The translations under genes were made by a program, and so were the position numbers. 64,000 nt of DNA from positions 1,674,001-1,738,000 of the forward strand of contig OX411556.1 of the NCBI GenBank assembly GCA_948146395.1, in the 5' to 3' direction. The notes below the pieces were generated by a model. The model saw nothing but the letters and a program-made list of their open reading frames with translations. It was not told the DNA's origin and did not search any database. Shown here in pieces: positions 27,690 through 42,600 of the stretch (positions within the stretch are counted from its first letter, which is position 1; each line of letters opens with the position of its first letter). The stretch is from Fragum whitleyi. Lineage: Eukaryota > Mollusca > Bivalvia > Cardiida > Cardiidae.

Positions 27690-29397
27690 AATCCTGATTT
27701 AATGTTAAATATTTTGGGTACCCATTTTTCGATCGACTGATGCGCCCATGCATTCATACCCACATCGCCCCAAATACGCGCGTTCACTAGCTATGCATGT
27801 GCGCCTTAAATTGACACCGGTTTCGATGCCGTCTTATGCATCCGTCTGTGCGTTTATGCAGCATCCCTGACCCCTTGTTATTCGATTTAATAGTAATTAT
27901 TTAATCCTGATTTAATGTTAAATATTTTGGGTACCCATTTTTCGATCGACTGATGCGCCCATGCATTCATACCCACATCGTCCCAAACACTCGCGTTCGC
28001 TAGCTATGCATGTGCGCTTCCAATTGACACCGGTTTCGATGCCGTCTGATGCATCCGTCTGTGCGTTTATGCAGCATCCCTGACCCCTTGTTATTCGATT
28101 TAATAGTAATTATTTAATCCTGATTTAATGTTAAATATTTTGGGTACCCATTTTTCGATCGACTGATGCGCCCATGCATTCATACCCACATCGCCCCAAA
28201 CACGCGCGTTCGCTAGCTATGCATGTGCGCTTCAAATTGACACCGGTTTCGATGCCGTCTGATGCATCCGTCTGTGCGTTTATGCAGCATCCCTGACCCC
28301 TTGTTATTCGATTTAATAGTAATTATTTAATCCTGATTTAATGTTAAATATTTTGGGTACCCATTTTTCGATCGACTGATGCGCCCATGCATTCATACCC
28401 ACATCGCCCCAAACACGCGCGTTCGCTAGCTATGCATGTGCGCTTCAAATTGACACCGGTTTTTCGATGCCGTCTGATGCATCCGTCTGTGCGTTTATGC
28501 AGCATCCCTGACCCCTTGTTATTCGATTTAATAGTAATTATTTAATCCTGATTTAATGTTAAATATTTTGGGTACCCATTTTTCGATCGACTGATGCGCC
28601 CATGCATTCATACCCACATCGCCCCAAACACGCGCGTTCGCTAGCTATGCATGTGCGCTTCAAATTGACACCGGTTTCGATGCCGTCTAATGCATCCGTC
28701 TGTGCGTTTATGCAGCATCCCTGACCCCTTGTTATTCGATTTAATAGTAATTATTTAATCCTGATTTAATGTTAAATATTTTGGGTACCCATTTTTCGAT
28801 CGACTGATGCGCCCATGCATTCATACCCACATCGTCCCAAACACTCGCGTTCGCTAGCTATGCATGTGCGCTTCCAATTGACACCGGTTTCGATGCCGTC
28901 TGATGCATCCGTCTGTGCGTTTATGCAGCATCCCTGACCCCTTGTTATTCGATTTAATAGTAATTATTTAATCCTGATTTAATGTTAAATATTTTGGGTA
29001 CCCATTTTTCGATCGACTGATGCGCCCATGCATTCATACCCACATCGCCCCAAACACGCGCGTTCGCTAGCTATGCATGTGCGCTTCAAATTGACACCGG
29101 TTTCGATGCCGTCTGATGCATCCGTCTGTGCGTTTATGCAGCATCCCTGACCCCTTGTTATTCGATTTAATAGTAATTATTTAATCCTGATTTAATGTTA
29201 AATATTTTGGGTACCCATTTTTCGATCGACTGATGCGCCCATGCATTCATACCCACATCGCCCCAAACACGCGCGTTCGCTAGCTATGCATGTGCGCTTC
29301 AAATTGACACCGGTTTTTCGATGCCGTCTGATGCATCCGTCTGTGCGTTTATGCAGCATCCCTGACCCCTTGTTATTCGATTTAATAGTAATTATTT
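27690..29397. repeat. Tandem 4-monomer block marked by a 2-bp insertion
   Basis: A rare 215-bp monomer with GGTTTTTCGATG occurs at 28460 and 29314, spaced 854 bp (4 x 213 plus 2). The two monomers before each (CTTCCAATTG type, then a CGCCCC type) also correspond. The first monomer of the two units differs (GTCTTATGC versus GTCTAATGC), so the units are not complete copies. Confidence 0.8.
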
Positions 29398-29823
29398 AAT
29401 CCTGATTTAATGTTAAATATTTTGGGTACCCATTTTTCGATCGACTGATGCGCCCATGCATTCATACCCATATCGTCCCAAACACTCGCGTTCGCTAGCT
29501 ATGCATATGCGCTTCAAATTGACACCGGTTTTGATGCCGTCTGATGCATCCGTCTGTGCGTTTATGCAGCATCCCTGACCCCTTGTTATTCGATTTAATA
29601 GTAATTATTTAATCCTGATTTAATGTTAAATATTTTGGGTACCCATTTTTCGATCGACTGATGCGCCCATGCATTCATACCCACATCGTCCCAAACACTC
29701 GCGTTCGCTAGCTATGCATGTGCGCTTCAAATTGACACCGGTTTCGATGCCGTCTGATGCATCCGTCTGTGCGTTTATGCAGCATCCCTGACCCCTTGTT
29801 ATTCGATTTAATAGTAATTATTT

Positions 29824-31525
29824 AATCCTGATTTAATGTTAAATATTTTGGGTACCCATTTTTCGATCAACTGATGCGCCCATGCATTCATACCCACATC
29901 GTCTCAAACACTCGCGTTCGCTAGCTATGCATGTGCGCTTCAAATTGACACCGGTTTCGATGCCGTCTGATGCATCCGTCTGGGCGTTTATGCAGCATCC
30001 CTGACCCCTTGTTATTCGATTTAATAGTAATTATTTAATCCTGATTTAATGTTAAATATTTTGGGTACCCATTTTTCGATCGACTGATGCGCCCATGCAT
30101 TCATACCCAAATCGTCCCAAACACGCGCGTTCGCTAGCTATGCATATGCGCTTCAAATTGACACCGGTTTCGATGCCGTCTGATGCATCCGTCTGTGCGT
30201 TTATGCAGCATCCCTGACCCCTTGTTATTCGATTTAATAGTAATTATTTAATCCTGATTTAATGTTAAATATTTTGGGTACCCATTTTTCGATCGACTGA
30301 TGCGCCCATGCATTCATACCCACATCGCACCAAACACGCGCGTTCGCTAGCTATGCATGCGCTTCAAATTGACACCGGTTTCGATGCCGTCTGATGCATC
30401 CGTCTGTGCGTTTATGCAGCATCCCTGACCCCTTGTTATTCGATTTAATAGTAATTATTTAATCCTGATTTAATGTTAAATATTTTGGGTACCCATTTTT
30501 CGATCGACTGATGCGCCCATGCATTCATACCCACATCGTCCCAAACACTCGCGTTCGCTAGCTATGCATGTGCACTTCCAATTGACACCGGTTTCGATGC
30601 CGTCTGATGCATCCGTCTGTGCGTTTATGCAGCATCCCTGACCCCTTGTTATTCGATTTAATAGTAATTATTTAATCCTGATTTAATGTTAAATATTTTG
30701 GATACCCATTTTTCGATCGACTGATGCGCCCATGCATTCATACCCACATCGCCCCAAACACGCGCGTTCGCTAGCTATGCATGTGCGCTTCAAATTGACA
30801 CCGGTTTCGATGCCGTCTGATGCATCCGTCTGTGCGTTTATGCAGCATCCCTGACCCCTTGTTATTCGATTTAATAGTAATTATTTAATCCTGATTTAAT
30901 GTTAAATATTTTGGGTACCCATTTTTCGATCGACTGATGCACCCATGCATTCATACCAACATCGTCCCAAACACTCGCATTCGCTAGCTATGCATATGCG
31001 CTTCAAATTGACACCGGTTTCGATGCCGTCTGATGCATCCGTCTGTGCGTTTATGCAGCATCCCTGACCCCTTGTTATTCGATTTAATAGTAATTATTTA
31101 ATCCTGATTTAATGTTAAATTTTTTGGGTACCCATTTTTCGATCGACTGATGCGCCCATGCATTCATACCCACATCGTCCCAAACACGCGCGTTCACTAG
31201 CTATGCATGTGCGCTTCAAATTGACACCGGTTTCGATGCCGTCTGATGCATCCGTCTGTGCGTTTATGCAGCATCCCTGACCCCTTGTTATTCGATTTAA
31301 TAGTAATTATTTAATCCTGATTTAATGTTAAATATTTTGGGTACCCATTTTTCGATCGACTGATGCGCCCATGCATTCATACCCACATCGCCCCAAACAC
31401 GCGCGTTCACTAGCTATGCATGTGCGCCTTAAATTGACACCGGTTTCGATGCCGTCTTATGCATCCGTCTGTGCGTTTATGCAGCATCCCTGACCCCTTG
31501 TTATTCGATTTAATAGTAATTATTT
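29824..31525. repeat. Eight-monomer series, copy 3
   Basis: Third copy of the series at 14062-15763, displaced by exactly 74 monomers (GTCTCAAAC marker 29904; GCACCC marker 30941). It retains the 2-bp-deleted monomer (near 30350), GCACTTCCAATTG, TTTTGGATACC, AAATTTTTTGGG and GCGCCTTAAATT/GTCTTATGC. It lacks the GCAGTACCCTG change of copy 2, so it derives from the copy 1 type. The monomer just upstream carries GGTTTTGATGCC (29532), as in the 8-monomer duplication at 21304-24711. Confidence 0.87.
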
Positions 31526-33229
31526 AATCCTGATTTAATGTTAAATATTTTGGGTACCCATTTTTCGATCGACTGATGCGCCCATGCATTCATACCCACA
31601 TCGTCCCAAACACTCGCGTTCGCTAGCTATGCATGTGCGCTTCAAATTGACACCGGTTTCGATGCCGTCTGATGCATCCGTCTGTGCGTTTATGCAGCAT
31701 CCCTGACCCCTTGTTATTCGATTTAATAGTAATTATTTAATCCTGATTTAATGTTAAATATTTTGGGTACCCATTTTTCGATCGACTGATGCGCCCATGC
31801 ATTCATACCCACATCGTCCCAAACACGCGCGTTCACTAGCTATGCATTTGCGCTTCAAATTGACACCGGTTTCGATGCCGTCTGATGCATCCGTCTGTGC
31901 GTTTATGCAGCATCCCTGACCCCTTGTTATTCGATTTAATAGTAATTATTTAATCCTGATTTAATGTTAAATATTTTGGGTACCCATTTTTCGATCGACT
32001 GATGCGCCCATGCATTCATACCCACATCGCCCCAAATACGCGCGTTCGCTAGCTATGCATGTGCGCTTCAAATTGACACCGGTTTCGATGCCGTCTGATG
32101 CATCCGTCTGTGCGTTTATGCAGCATCCCTGACCCCTTGTTATTCGATTTAATAGTAATTATTTAATCCTGATTTAATGTTAAATATTTTGGGTACCCAT
32201 TTTTCGATCGACTGATGCGCCCATGCATTCATACCCACATCGTCCCAAACACTCGCGTTCGCTAGCTATGCATGTGCGCTTCAAATTGACACCAGTTTCG
32301 ATGCCGTCTGATGCATCCGTCTGTGCGTTTATGCAGCATCCCTGACCCCTTGTTATTCGATTTAATAGTAATTATTTAATCCTGATTTAATGTTAAATAT
32401 TTTGGGTACCCATTTTTCGATCGACTGATGCGCCCATGCATTCATACCCACATCGTCCAAAACACTCGCGTTCGCTAGCTAAGCATGTGCGCTTCAAATT
32501 GACACCGGTTTCGATGCCGTCTGATGCATCCGTCTGTGCGTTTATGCAGCATCCCTGACCCCTTGTTATTCGATTTAATAGTAATTATTTAATCCTGATT
32601 TAATGTTAAATATGTTGGGTACCCATTTTTCGATCGACTGATGCGCCCATGCATTCATACCCACATCGCCCCAAACACGCGCGTTCGCTAGCTATGCATG
32701 TGCGCTTCAAATTGACACCGGTTTCGATGCCGTCTGATGCATCCGTCTGTGCGTTTATGCAGCATTTCTGACCCCTTGTTATTCGATTTAATAGTAATTA
32801 TTTAATCCTGATTTAATGTTAAATATTTTGGGTACCCATTTTTCGATCGACTGATGCGCCCATGCATTCATACCCACATCGTCCCAAACATGCGCGTTCA
32901 CTAGCTATGCATGTGCGCTTCAAATTGACACCGGTTTCGATGCCGTCTGATGCATCCGTCTGTGCGTTTATGCAGCATCCCTGACCCCTTGTTATTCGAT
33001 TTAATAGTAATTATTTAATCCTGATTTAATGTTAAATATTTTGGGTAACCATTTTTCGATCGACTGATGCGCCCATGCATTCATACCCACATCGCCCCAA
33101 ACACGCGCGTTCGCTAGCTATGCATGTGCGCTTCAAATTGACACCGGTTTCGATGCCGTCTGATGCATCCGTCTGTGCGTTTATGCAGCATCCCTGACCC
33201 CTTGTTATTCGATTTAATAGTTATTATTT

Positions 33230-34932
33230 AATCCTGATTTAATGTTAAATATTTTGGGTACCCATTTTTCGATCGACTGATGCGCCCATGCATTCATACC
33301 CACATCGTCCCAAACACTCGCGTTCGCTACCTATGCATGTGCGCTTCAAATTGACACCGGTTTCGATGCCGTCTGATGCATCCGTCTGTGCGTTTATGCA
33401 GCATCCCTGACCCCTTGTTATTCGATTTAATAGTAATTATTTAATCCTGATTTAATGTTAAATATTTTGGGAACCCATTTTTCGATCGACTGATGCGCCC
33501 ATGCATTCATACCCACATCGTCCCAAACACTCGCGTTCGCTAGCTATGCATGTGCGCTTCAAATTGACACCGGTTTCGATGCCGTCTGATGCATCCGTCT
33601 GTGCGTTTATGCAGCATCCCTGACCCCTTGTTATTCGATTTAATAGTAATTATTTAATCCTGATTTAAGTTAAATATTTTGGGTACCCATTTTTCGATCG
33701 ACTGATGCGCCAATGCATTCATACCCACATCGTACCAAACACGCGCGTTCGCTAGCTATGCATGTGCGCTTTAAATTGACACCGGTTTCGATGCCGTCTG
33801 ATGCATCCGTCTGTGCGTTTATGCAGCATCCCTGACCCCTTGTTATTCGATTTAATAGTGATTATTTAATCCTGATTTAATGTTAAATATTTTGGGTACC
33901 CGTTTTTCGATCGACTGATGCGCCCATGCATTCATACCCACATCGCCCCAAACACGCGCGTTCGCTAGCTATGCATGTGCGCTTCAAATTGACACCGGTT
34001 TCGATGCCGTCTGATGCATCCGTCTGTGCGTTTATGCAGCATCTCTGACCCCTTGTTATTCGATTTAATAGTTATTATTTAATCCTGATTTAATGTTAAA
34101 TATTTTGGGTACCCATTTTTCGATCGACTGATGCGCCCATGCATTCATACCCACATCGTCCCAAACACTCGCGTTCGCTACCTATGCATGTGCGCTTCAA
34201 ATTGACACCGGTTTCGATGCCGTCTGATGCATCCGTCTGTGCGTTTATGCAGCATCCCTGACCCCTTGTTATTCGATTTAATAGTAATTATTTAATCCTG
34301 ATTTAATGTTAAATATTTTGGGAACCCATTTTTCGATCGACTGATGCGCCCATGCATTCATACCCACATCGTCCCAAACACTCGCGTTCGCTAGCTATGC
34401 ATGTGCGCTTCAAATTGACACCGGTTTCGATGCCGTCTGATGCATCCGTCTGTGCGTTTATGCAGCATCCCTGACCCCTTGTTATTCGATTTAATAGTAA
34501 TTATTTAATCCTGATTTAATGTTAAATATTTTGGGTACCCATTTTTCGATCGACTGATGCGCCAATGCATTCATACCCACATCGTACCAAACACGCGCGT
34601 TCGCTAGCTATGCATGTGCGCTTTAAATTGACACCGGTTTCGATGCCGTCTGATGCATCCGTCTGTGCGTTTATGCAGCATCCCTGACCCCTTGTTATTC
34701 GATTTAATAGTGATTATTTAATCCTGATTTAATGTTAAATATTTTGGGTACCCGTTTTTCGATCGACTGATGCGCCCATGCATTCATACCCACATCGCCC
34801 CAAACACGCGCGTTCGCTAGCTATGCATGTGCGCTTCAAATTGACACCGGTTTCGATGCCGTCTGATGCATCCGTCTGTGCGTTTATGCAGCATCTCTGA
34901 CCCCTTGTTATTCGATTTAATAGTAATTATTT
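33230..34932. repeat. Tandem 4-monomer duplication
   Basis: Units 33230-34080 and 34081-34932 share a dense marker set in order: preceding TAGTTATTATT (33221, 34072), CTACCTATG, GGGAACCC, GCCAATGC with CGTACCAAAC and GCTTTAAATT, TAGTGATTATT, and ACCCGTTTTTCG with CATCTCTGACC. The first unit is one base shorter because of TGATTTAAGTTAAAT near 33668, which arose after duplication. Confidence 0.87.
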
Positions 34933-36636
34933 AATCCTGATTTAATGTTAAATATTTTGGGTACCCATTTTTCGATCGACTGATGCGCCCATGCATTCAT
35001 ACCCACATCGTCCCAAACACTCGCGTTTGTTAGCTATGCATGTGCGCTTCAAATTGACACCGGTTTCGATGCCGTCTGATGCATCCGTCTGTGCGTTTAT
35101 GCAGCATCCCTGACCCCTTGTTATTCGATTTAATAGTAATTATTTAATCCTGATTTAATGTTAAATATTTTGGGTACCCATTTTTCGATCGACTGATGCG
35201 CCCATGCATTCATACCCACATCGTCCCAAACACTCGCGTTCGCTAGCTATGCATGTGCGCTTCAAATTGACACCGGTTTCGATGCCGTCTGATGCATCCG
35301 TCTGTGCGTTTATGCAGCATCCCTGACCCCTTGTTATTCGATTTAATAGTAATTATTTAATCCTGATTTAGTGTTAAATATTTTGGGTACCCATTTTTCG
35401 ATCGACTGATGCGCCCATGCATTCATACCCACATCGCCCCAAACACGCGCGTTCGCTAGCTATGCATGTGCGCTTCAAATTGACACCGGTTTCGATGCTG
35501 TCTGATGCATCCGTCTGTGCCTTTATGCAGCATTTCTGACCCCTTGTTATTCGATTTAATAGTAATTATTTAATCCTGATTTAATGTTAAATATTTTGGG
35601 TACCCATTTTTCGATCGACTGATGCGCCCATGCATTCATACCCACATCGTCCCAAACACTCGCGTTCGCTACCTATGCATGTGCGCTTCAAATTGACACC
35701 GGTTTCGATGCCGTCTGATGCATCCGTCTGTGCGTTTATGCAGCATCCCTGACCCCTTGTTATTCGATTTAATAGTAATTATTTAATCCTGATTTAATGT
35801 TAAATATGTTGGGTACCCATTTTTCGATCGACTGATGCGCCCATGCATTCATACCCACATCGTCCCAAACACGCGCGTTCGCTAGCTATGCATGTACGCT
35901 TCAAATTGACACCGGTTTCGATGCCGTCTGATGCATCCGTCTGTGCGTTTATGCAGCATCCCTGACCCCTTGTTATTCGATTTAATAGTAATTATTTAAT
36001 CCTGATTTAATGTTAAATATTTTGGGTACCCATTTTTCGATCGACTGATGCGCCCATGCATTCATACCCACATCGTCCCAAACACTCGCGTTCGCTAGCT
36101 ATGCATGTGCGCTTCAAATTGACACCGGTTTCGATGCCGTCTGATGCATCCGTCTGTGCGTTTATGCAGCATCCCTGACCCCTTGTTATTCGATTTAATA
36201 GTAATTATTTAATCCTGATTTAATGTTAAATATTTTGGGTACCCATTTTTCGATCGACTGATGCGCCCATGCATTCATACCCACATCGTCCCAAACACGC
36301 GCGTTCGCTAGCTATGCATGTGCGCTTCAAATTGACACCGGTTTCGATGCCGTCTGATGCATCCGTCTGTGCGTTTATGCAGCATCCCTGACCCCTTGTT
36401 ATTCGATTTAATAGTAATTATTTAATCCTGATTTAATGTTAAATATTTTGGGTACCCATTTTTCGATCGACTGATGCGCCCATGCATTCATACCCACATC
36501 GTCCCAAACACGCGCGTTCGCTAGCTATGCATGTGCGCTTCAAATTGACACCGGTTTCGATGCCGTCTGATGCATCCGTCTGTGCGTTTATGCAGCATCC
36601 CTGACCCCTTGTTATTCGATTTAATAGTAATTATTT

Positions 36637-39618
36637 AATCCTGATTCAATGTTAAATATTTTGGGTACCCATTTTTCGATCGACTGATGCGCCCATGCAT
36701 TCATACCCACATCGCCCCAAACACTCGCGTTCGCTAGCTATGCATGTGCGCTTCAAATTAACACCGGTTTCGATGCCGTCTTATGCATCCGTCTGTGTGT
36801 TTATGCAGCATCCCTGACCCCTTGTTATTCGATTTAATAGTAATTATTTAATCCTGATTTAATGTTAAATATTTTGGGTACCCATTTTTCGATCGACTGA
36901 TGCGCCCATGCATTCATACCCACATCGTCCCGAACACTCGCGTTCGCTAGCTATGCATGTGCGCTTCAAATTGACACCGGTTTCGATGCCGTCTGATGCA
37001 TCCGTCTGTGCATTTATGCAGCATCCCTGACCCCTTGTTATTCGATTTAATAGTAATTATTTAATCCTGATTTAATGTTAAATATTTTGGGTACCCATTT
37101 TTCGATCGACTGATGCGCCCATGCATTCATACCCACATCGCCCCAAACACGCGCGTTCGCTAGCTATGCATGTGCGCTTCAAATTGACACCGGTTTCGAT
37201 GCCGTCTGATGCATCCGTCTGTGCGTTTATGCAGCATCTCTGACCCCTTGTTATTCGATTTAATAGTAATTATTTAATCCTGATTTAATGTTAAATATTT
37301 TGGGTACCCATTTTTCGATCGACTGATGCGCCCATGCATTCATACCCACATCGTCCCAAACACGCGCGTTCGCTAGCTATGCATGTGCGCTTCAAATTGA
37401 CACCTGTTTCGATGCCGTCTGATGCATCCGTCTGTGCGTTTATGCAGCATCCCTGACCCCTTGTTATTCGATTTAATAGTAATTATTTAATCCTGATTTA
37501 ATGTTAAATATTTTGGGTACCCATTTTTCGATCGACTGATGCGCCCATGCATTCATACCCACATCGCCCCAAACACGCGCGTTCGCTAGCTATGCATGTG
37601 CGCTTCAAATTGACACCGGTTTCGATGCCGTCTGATGCATCCGTCTGTGCGTTTATGCAGCATCCCTGACCCCTTGTTATTCGATTTAATAGTAATTATT
37701 TAATCCTGATTTAATGTTAAATATTTTGGGTACCCATTTTTCGATCGACTGATGCGCCCATGCATTCATACCCACATCGTCCCAAACACGCGCGTTCACT
37801 AGCTATGCATGTGCGCTTCAAATTGACACCGGTTTCGATGCCGTCTGATGCATCCGTCTGTACGTTTATGCAGCATCCCTGACCCCTTGTTATTCGATTT
37901 AATAGTAATTATTTAATCCTGATTTAATGTTAAATATTTTGGGTACCCATTTTTCGATCGACTGATGCGCCCATGCATTCATACCCACATCGTCCCAAAC
38001 ACTCGCGTTCGCTAGCTATGCATGTGCGCTTCAAATTGACACCGGTTTCGATGCCGTCTGATGCATCCGTCTGTGCGTTTATGCAGCATCCCTGACCCCT
38101 TGTTATTCGATTTAATAGTAATTATTTAATCCTGATTTAATGTTAAATATTTTGGGTACCCATTTTTCGATCGACTGATGCGCCCATGCATTCATACCCA
38201 CATCGCCCCAAACACGCGCGTTCGCTAGCTATGCATGTGCGCTTCAAATTAACACCGGTTTCGATGCCGTCTTATGCATCCGTCTGTGCGTTTATGCAGC
38301 ATCCCTGACCCCTTGTTATTCGATTTAATAGTAATTATTTAATCCTGATTTAATGTTAAATATTTTGGGTACCCATTTTTCGATCGACTGATGCGCCCAT
38401 GCATTCATACCCACATCGTCCCGAACACTCGCGTTCGCTAGCTATGCATGTGCGCTTCAAATTGACACCGGTTTCGATGCCGTCTGATGCATCCGTCTGT
38501 GCATTTATGCAGCATCCCTGACCCCTTGTTATTCGATTTAATAGTAATTATTTAATCCTGATTTAATGTTAAATATTTTGGGTACCCATTTTTCGATCGA
38601 CTGATGCGCCCATGCATTCATACCCACATCGCCCCAAACACGCGCGTTCGCTAGCTATGCATATGCGCTTCAAATTGACACCGGTTTCGATGCCGTCTGA
38701 TGCATCCGTCTGTGCGTTTATGCAGCATCCCTGACCCCTTGTTATTCGATTTAATAGTAATTATTTAATCCTGATTTAATGTTAAATATTTTGGGTACCC
38801 ATTTTTCGATCGACTGATGCGCCCATGCATTCATACCCACATCGTCCCAAACACGCGCGTTCGCTAGCTATGCATGTGCGCTTCAAATTGACACCTGTTT
38901 CGATGCCGTCTGATGCATCCGTCTGTGCGTTTATGCAGCATCCCTGACCCCTTGTTATTCGATTTAATAGTAATTATTTAATCCTGATTTAATGTTAAAT
39001 ATTTTGGGTACCCATTTTTCGATCGACTGATGCGCCCATGCATTCATACCCACATCGCCCCAAACACGCGCGTTCGCTAGCTATGCATGTGCGCTTCAAA
39101 TTGACACCGGTTTCGATGCCGTCTGATGCATCCGTCTTTGCGTTTATGCAGCATCCCTGACCCCTTGTTATTCGATTTAATAGTAATTATTTAATCCTGA
39201 TTTAATGTTAAATATTTTGGGTACCCATTTTTCGATCGACTGATGCGCCCATGCATTCATACCCACATCGTCCCAAACACGCGCGTTCACTAGCTATGCA
39301 TGTGCGCTTCAAATTGACACCGGTTTCGATGCCGTCTGATGCATCCGTCTGTGCGTTTATGCAGCATCCCTGACCCCTTGTTATTCGATTTAATAGTAAT
39401 TATTTAATCCTGATTTAATGTTAAATATTTTGGGTACCCATTTTTCGATCGACTGATGCGCCCATGCATTCATACCCACATCGCCCCAAACACGCGCGTT
39501 CGCTAGCGATGCATGTGCGCTTCAAATTGACACCGGTTTCGATGCCGTCTGATGCATCCGTCTGTGCGTTTATGCAGCATCCCTGACCCCTTGTTATTCG
39601 ATTTAATAGTAATTATTT
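36637..39618. repeat. Tandem 7-monomer duplication
   Basis: Units 36637-38127 and 38128-39618 match with a 1491-bp period (7 x 213). Markers are AATTAACACCGG with GTCTTATGC, TCCCGAACAC (36932, 38423) with GTGCATTTATG, a CATCTCTG or CATATGCGC copy, ACACCTGTTTCG (about 37404, 38895), and a TTCACTAGC monomer. The seventh monomers differ between units. Confidence 0.8.
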
Positions 39619-42600
39619 AATCCTGATTTAATGTTAAATATTTTGGGTACCCATTTTTCGATCGACTGATGCGCCCATGCATTCATACCCACATCGTCCC
39701 AAACACTCGCGTTCGCTAGCTATGCATGTGCGCTTCAAATTGACAACGGTTTCGATGCCGTCTGATGCATCCGTCTGTGCGTTTATACAGCATCCCTGAC
39801 CCCTTGTTATTCGATTTAATAGTAATTATTTAATCCTGATTTAATGTTAAATATTTTGGGTACCCATTTTTCGATCGACTGATGGGCCTATGCATTCATA
39901 CCCACATCGTCCCAAACACGCGCGTTCACTAGCTATGCATGTGCGCTTCAAATTGACACCGGTTTCGATGCCGTCTGATGCATCCGTCTGTGCGTTTATG
40001 CAGCATCCCTGACCCCTTGTTATTCGATTTAATAGTAATTATTTAATCCTGATTTAATGTTAAATATTTTGGGTACCCATTTTTCGATCGACTAATGCGC
40101 CCATGCATTCATACCCACATCGCCCCAAACACGCGCGTTCGCTAGCTATGCATGTGCGCTTCAAATTGACACCGGTTTCGATGCCGTCTGATGCATCCGT
40201 CTGTACGTTTATGCAGCATCCCTGACCCCTTGTTATTCGATTTAATAGTAATTATTTAATCCTGATTTAATGTTAAATATTTTGGGTACCCATTTTTCGA
40301 TCGACTGATGCGCCCCTGCATTCATACCCACATCGCTCCAAACACGCGCGTTCGCTAGCTATGCATGTGCGCTTCAAATTGACACCGGTTTCGATGCCGT
40401 CTGATGCATCCGTCTGTGCGTTTATGCAGCATCCCTGACCCCTTGTTATTCGATTTAATAGTAATTATTTAATCCTGATTTACTGTTAAATATTTTGGGT
40501 ACCCATTTTTCGATCGACTGATGCGCCCATGCATTCATACCCACATCGCTCCAAACACGCGCGTTCGCTAGCTATGCATGTGCGCTTCAAATGGACACCG
40601 GTTTCGATGCCGTCTGATGCATCCGTCTGTGCGTTTATGCAGCATCCCTGACCCCTTGTTATTCGATTTAATAGTAATTATTTAATCCTGATTAAATGTT
40701 AAATATTATGGGTACCCATTTTTCGATCGACTGATGCGCCCATGCATTCATACCCACATCGTCCGAAACACGCGCGTTCACTAGCTATGCATGTGCGCTT
40801 CAAATTGACACCGTTTTCGATGCCGTCTGATGCATCCGTCTGTGCGTTTATGCAGCATCCCTGACCCCTTGTTATTCGATTTAATAGTAATTATTTAATC
40901 CTGATTTAATGTTAAATATTTTGGGTACTCATTTTTCGATCGACTGATGCGCCCATGCATTCATACCCACATCGTCCCAAACACTCGCGTTCGCTAGCTA
41001 TGCATGTGCGCTTCAAATTGACACCGGTTTCGATGCCGTCTGATGCATCCGTCTGTGCGTTTATGCAGCATCCCTGACCCCTTGTCATTCGATTTAATAG
41101 TAATTATTTAATCCTGATTTAATGTTAAATATTTTGGGTACCCTTTTTTCGATCGACTGATGCGCCCATGCATTCATACCCACATCGTCCCAAACACGCG
41201 CGTTCGCTAGCTATGCATGTGCGCTTCAAATTGACACCGGTTTCGATGCCGTCTGATGCATCCGTCTGTGCGTTTATGCAGCATCCCTGACCCCTTGTTA
41301 TTCGATTTAATAGTAATTATTTGATCCTGATTTAATGTTAAATATTTTGGGTACCCATTTTTCGATCGACTGATGCGCCCATGCATTCATACCCACATCG
41401 TCCCAAACACTCGCGTTCGCTAGCTATGCATGTGCGCTTCAAATTGACACCGGTTTCGATGCCGTCTGATACATCCGTCTGTGCGTTTATGCAGCATCCC
41501 TGACCCCTTGTTATTCGATTTAATAGTAATTATTTAATCCTGATTTAATGTTAAATATTTTGGGTACCTATTTTTCGATCGACTGATGCGCCCATGCATT
41601 CATACCCACAACGTCCCAAAAACGCGCGTTCGCTAGCTATGCATGTGTGCTTCAAATTGACACCGGTTTCGATGCCGTCTGATGCATCCGTCTGTGCGTT
41701 TATGCAGCATCCCTAGCCCCTTGTTATTCGTTTTAATAGTAATTATTTAATCCTGATTTAATGTTTAATATTTTGGGTACCCATTTTTCGATCGACTGAT
41801 GCGCCCATGCATTCATACCCACATCGTCCCAAACACGCGCGTTCGCTAGCTATGCATGTGCGCTTCAAATTGACACCGGTTTCGATGCCGTCTGATGCAT
41901 CCGTCTGTGTGTTTATGCAGCATCCCTGACCCCTTGTTATTCGATTTAATAGTAATTATTTAATCCTGATTTAATGTTAAATATTTTGGGTACCCATTTT
42001 TCGATCGACTGATGCGCCCATGCATTCATACCCACATCGTCCCAAACACGCGCGTTCGCTAGCTATGCATGTGCGCTTCAAATTGACACCGGTTTCGATG
42101 CCGTCTGATGCATCCGTCTGTGCGTTTATGCAGCATCCCTGACCCCTTGTTATTCGATTTAATAGTAATTATTTAATCCTGATTTAATGTTAAATATTTT
42201 GGGTATCCATTTTTCGATCGACTGATGCGCCCATGCATTCATACCCACATCGTCCCAAACACGCGCGTTCACTAGCTATGCATGTGCGCTTCAGATTGAC
42301 ACTGGTTTCGATGCCGTCTGATGCATCCGTCTGTGCGTTTATGCAGCATCCCTGACCCCTTGTTATTCGATTTAATAGTAATTATTTAATCCTGATTTAA
42401 TGTTAAATATTTTGGGTACACTTTTTTCGATCGACTGATGCGCCCATGCATTCATACCCACATCGCCCCAAACACGCGCGTTCGTTAGCTATGCATGTGC
42501 GCTTCAAATTGACACCGGTTTCGATGCCGTCTGATGCATCCGTCTGTGCGTTTATGCAGCATCCCTGACCCCTTGTTATTCGATTTAATAGTAATTATTT

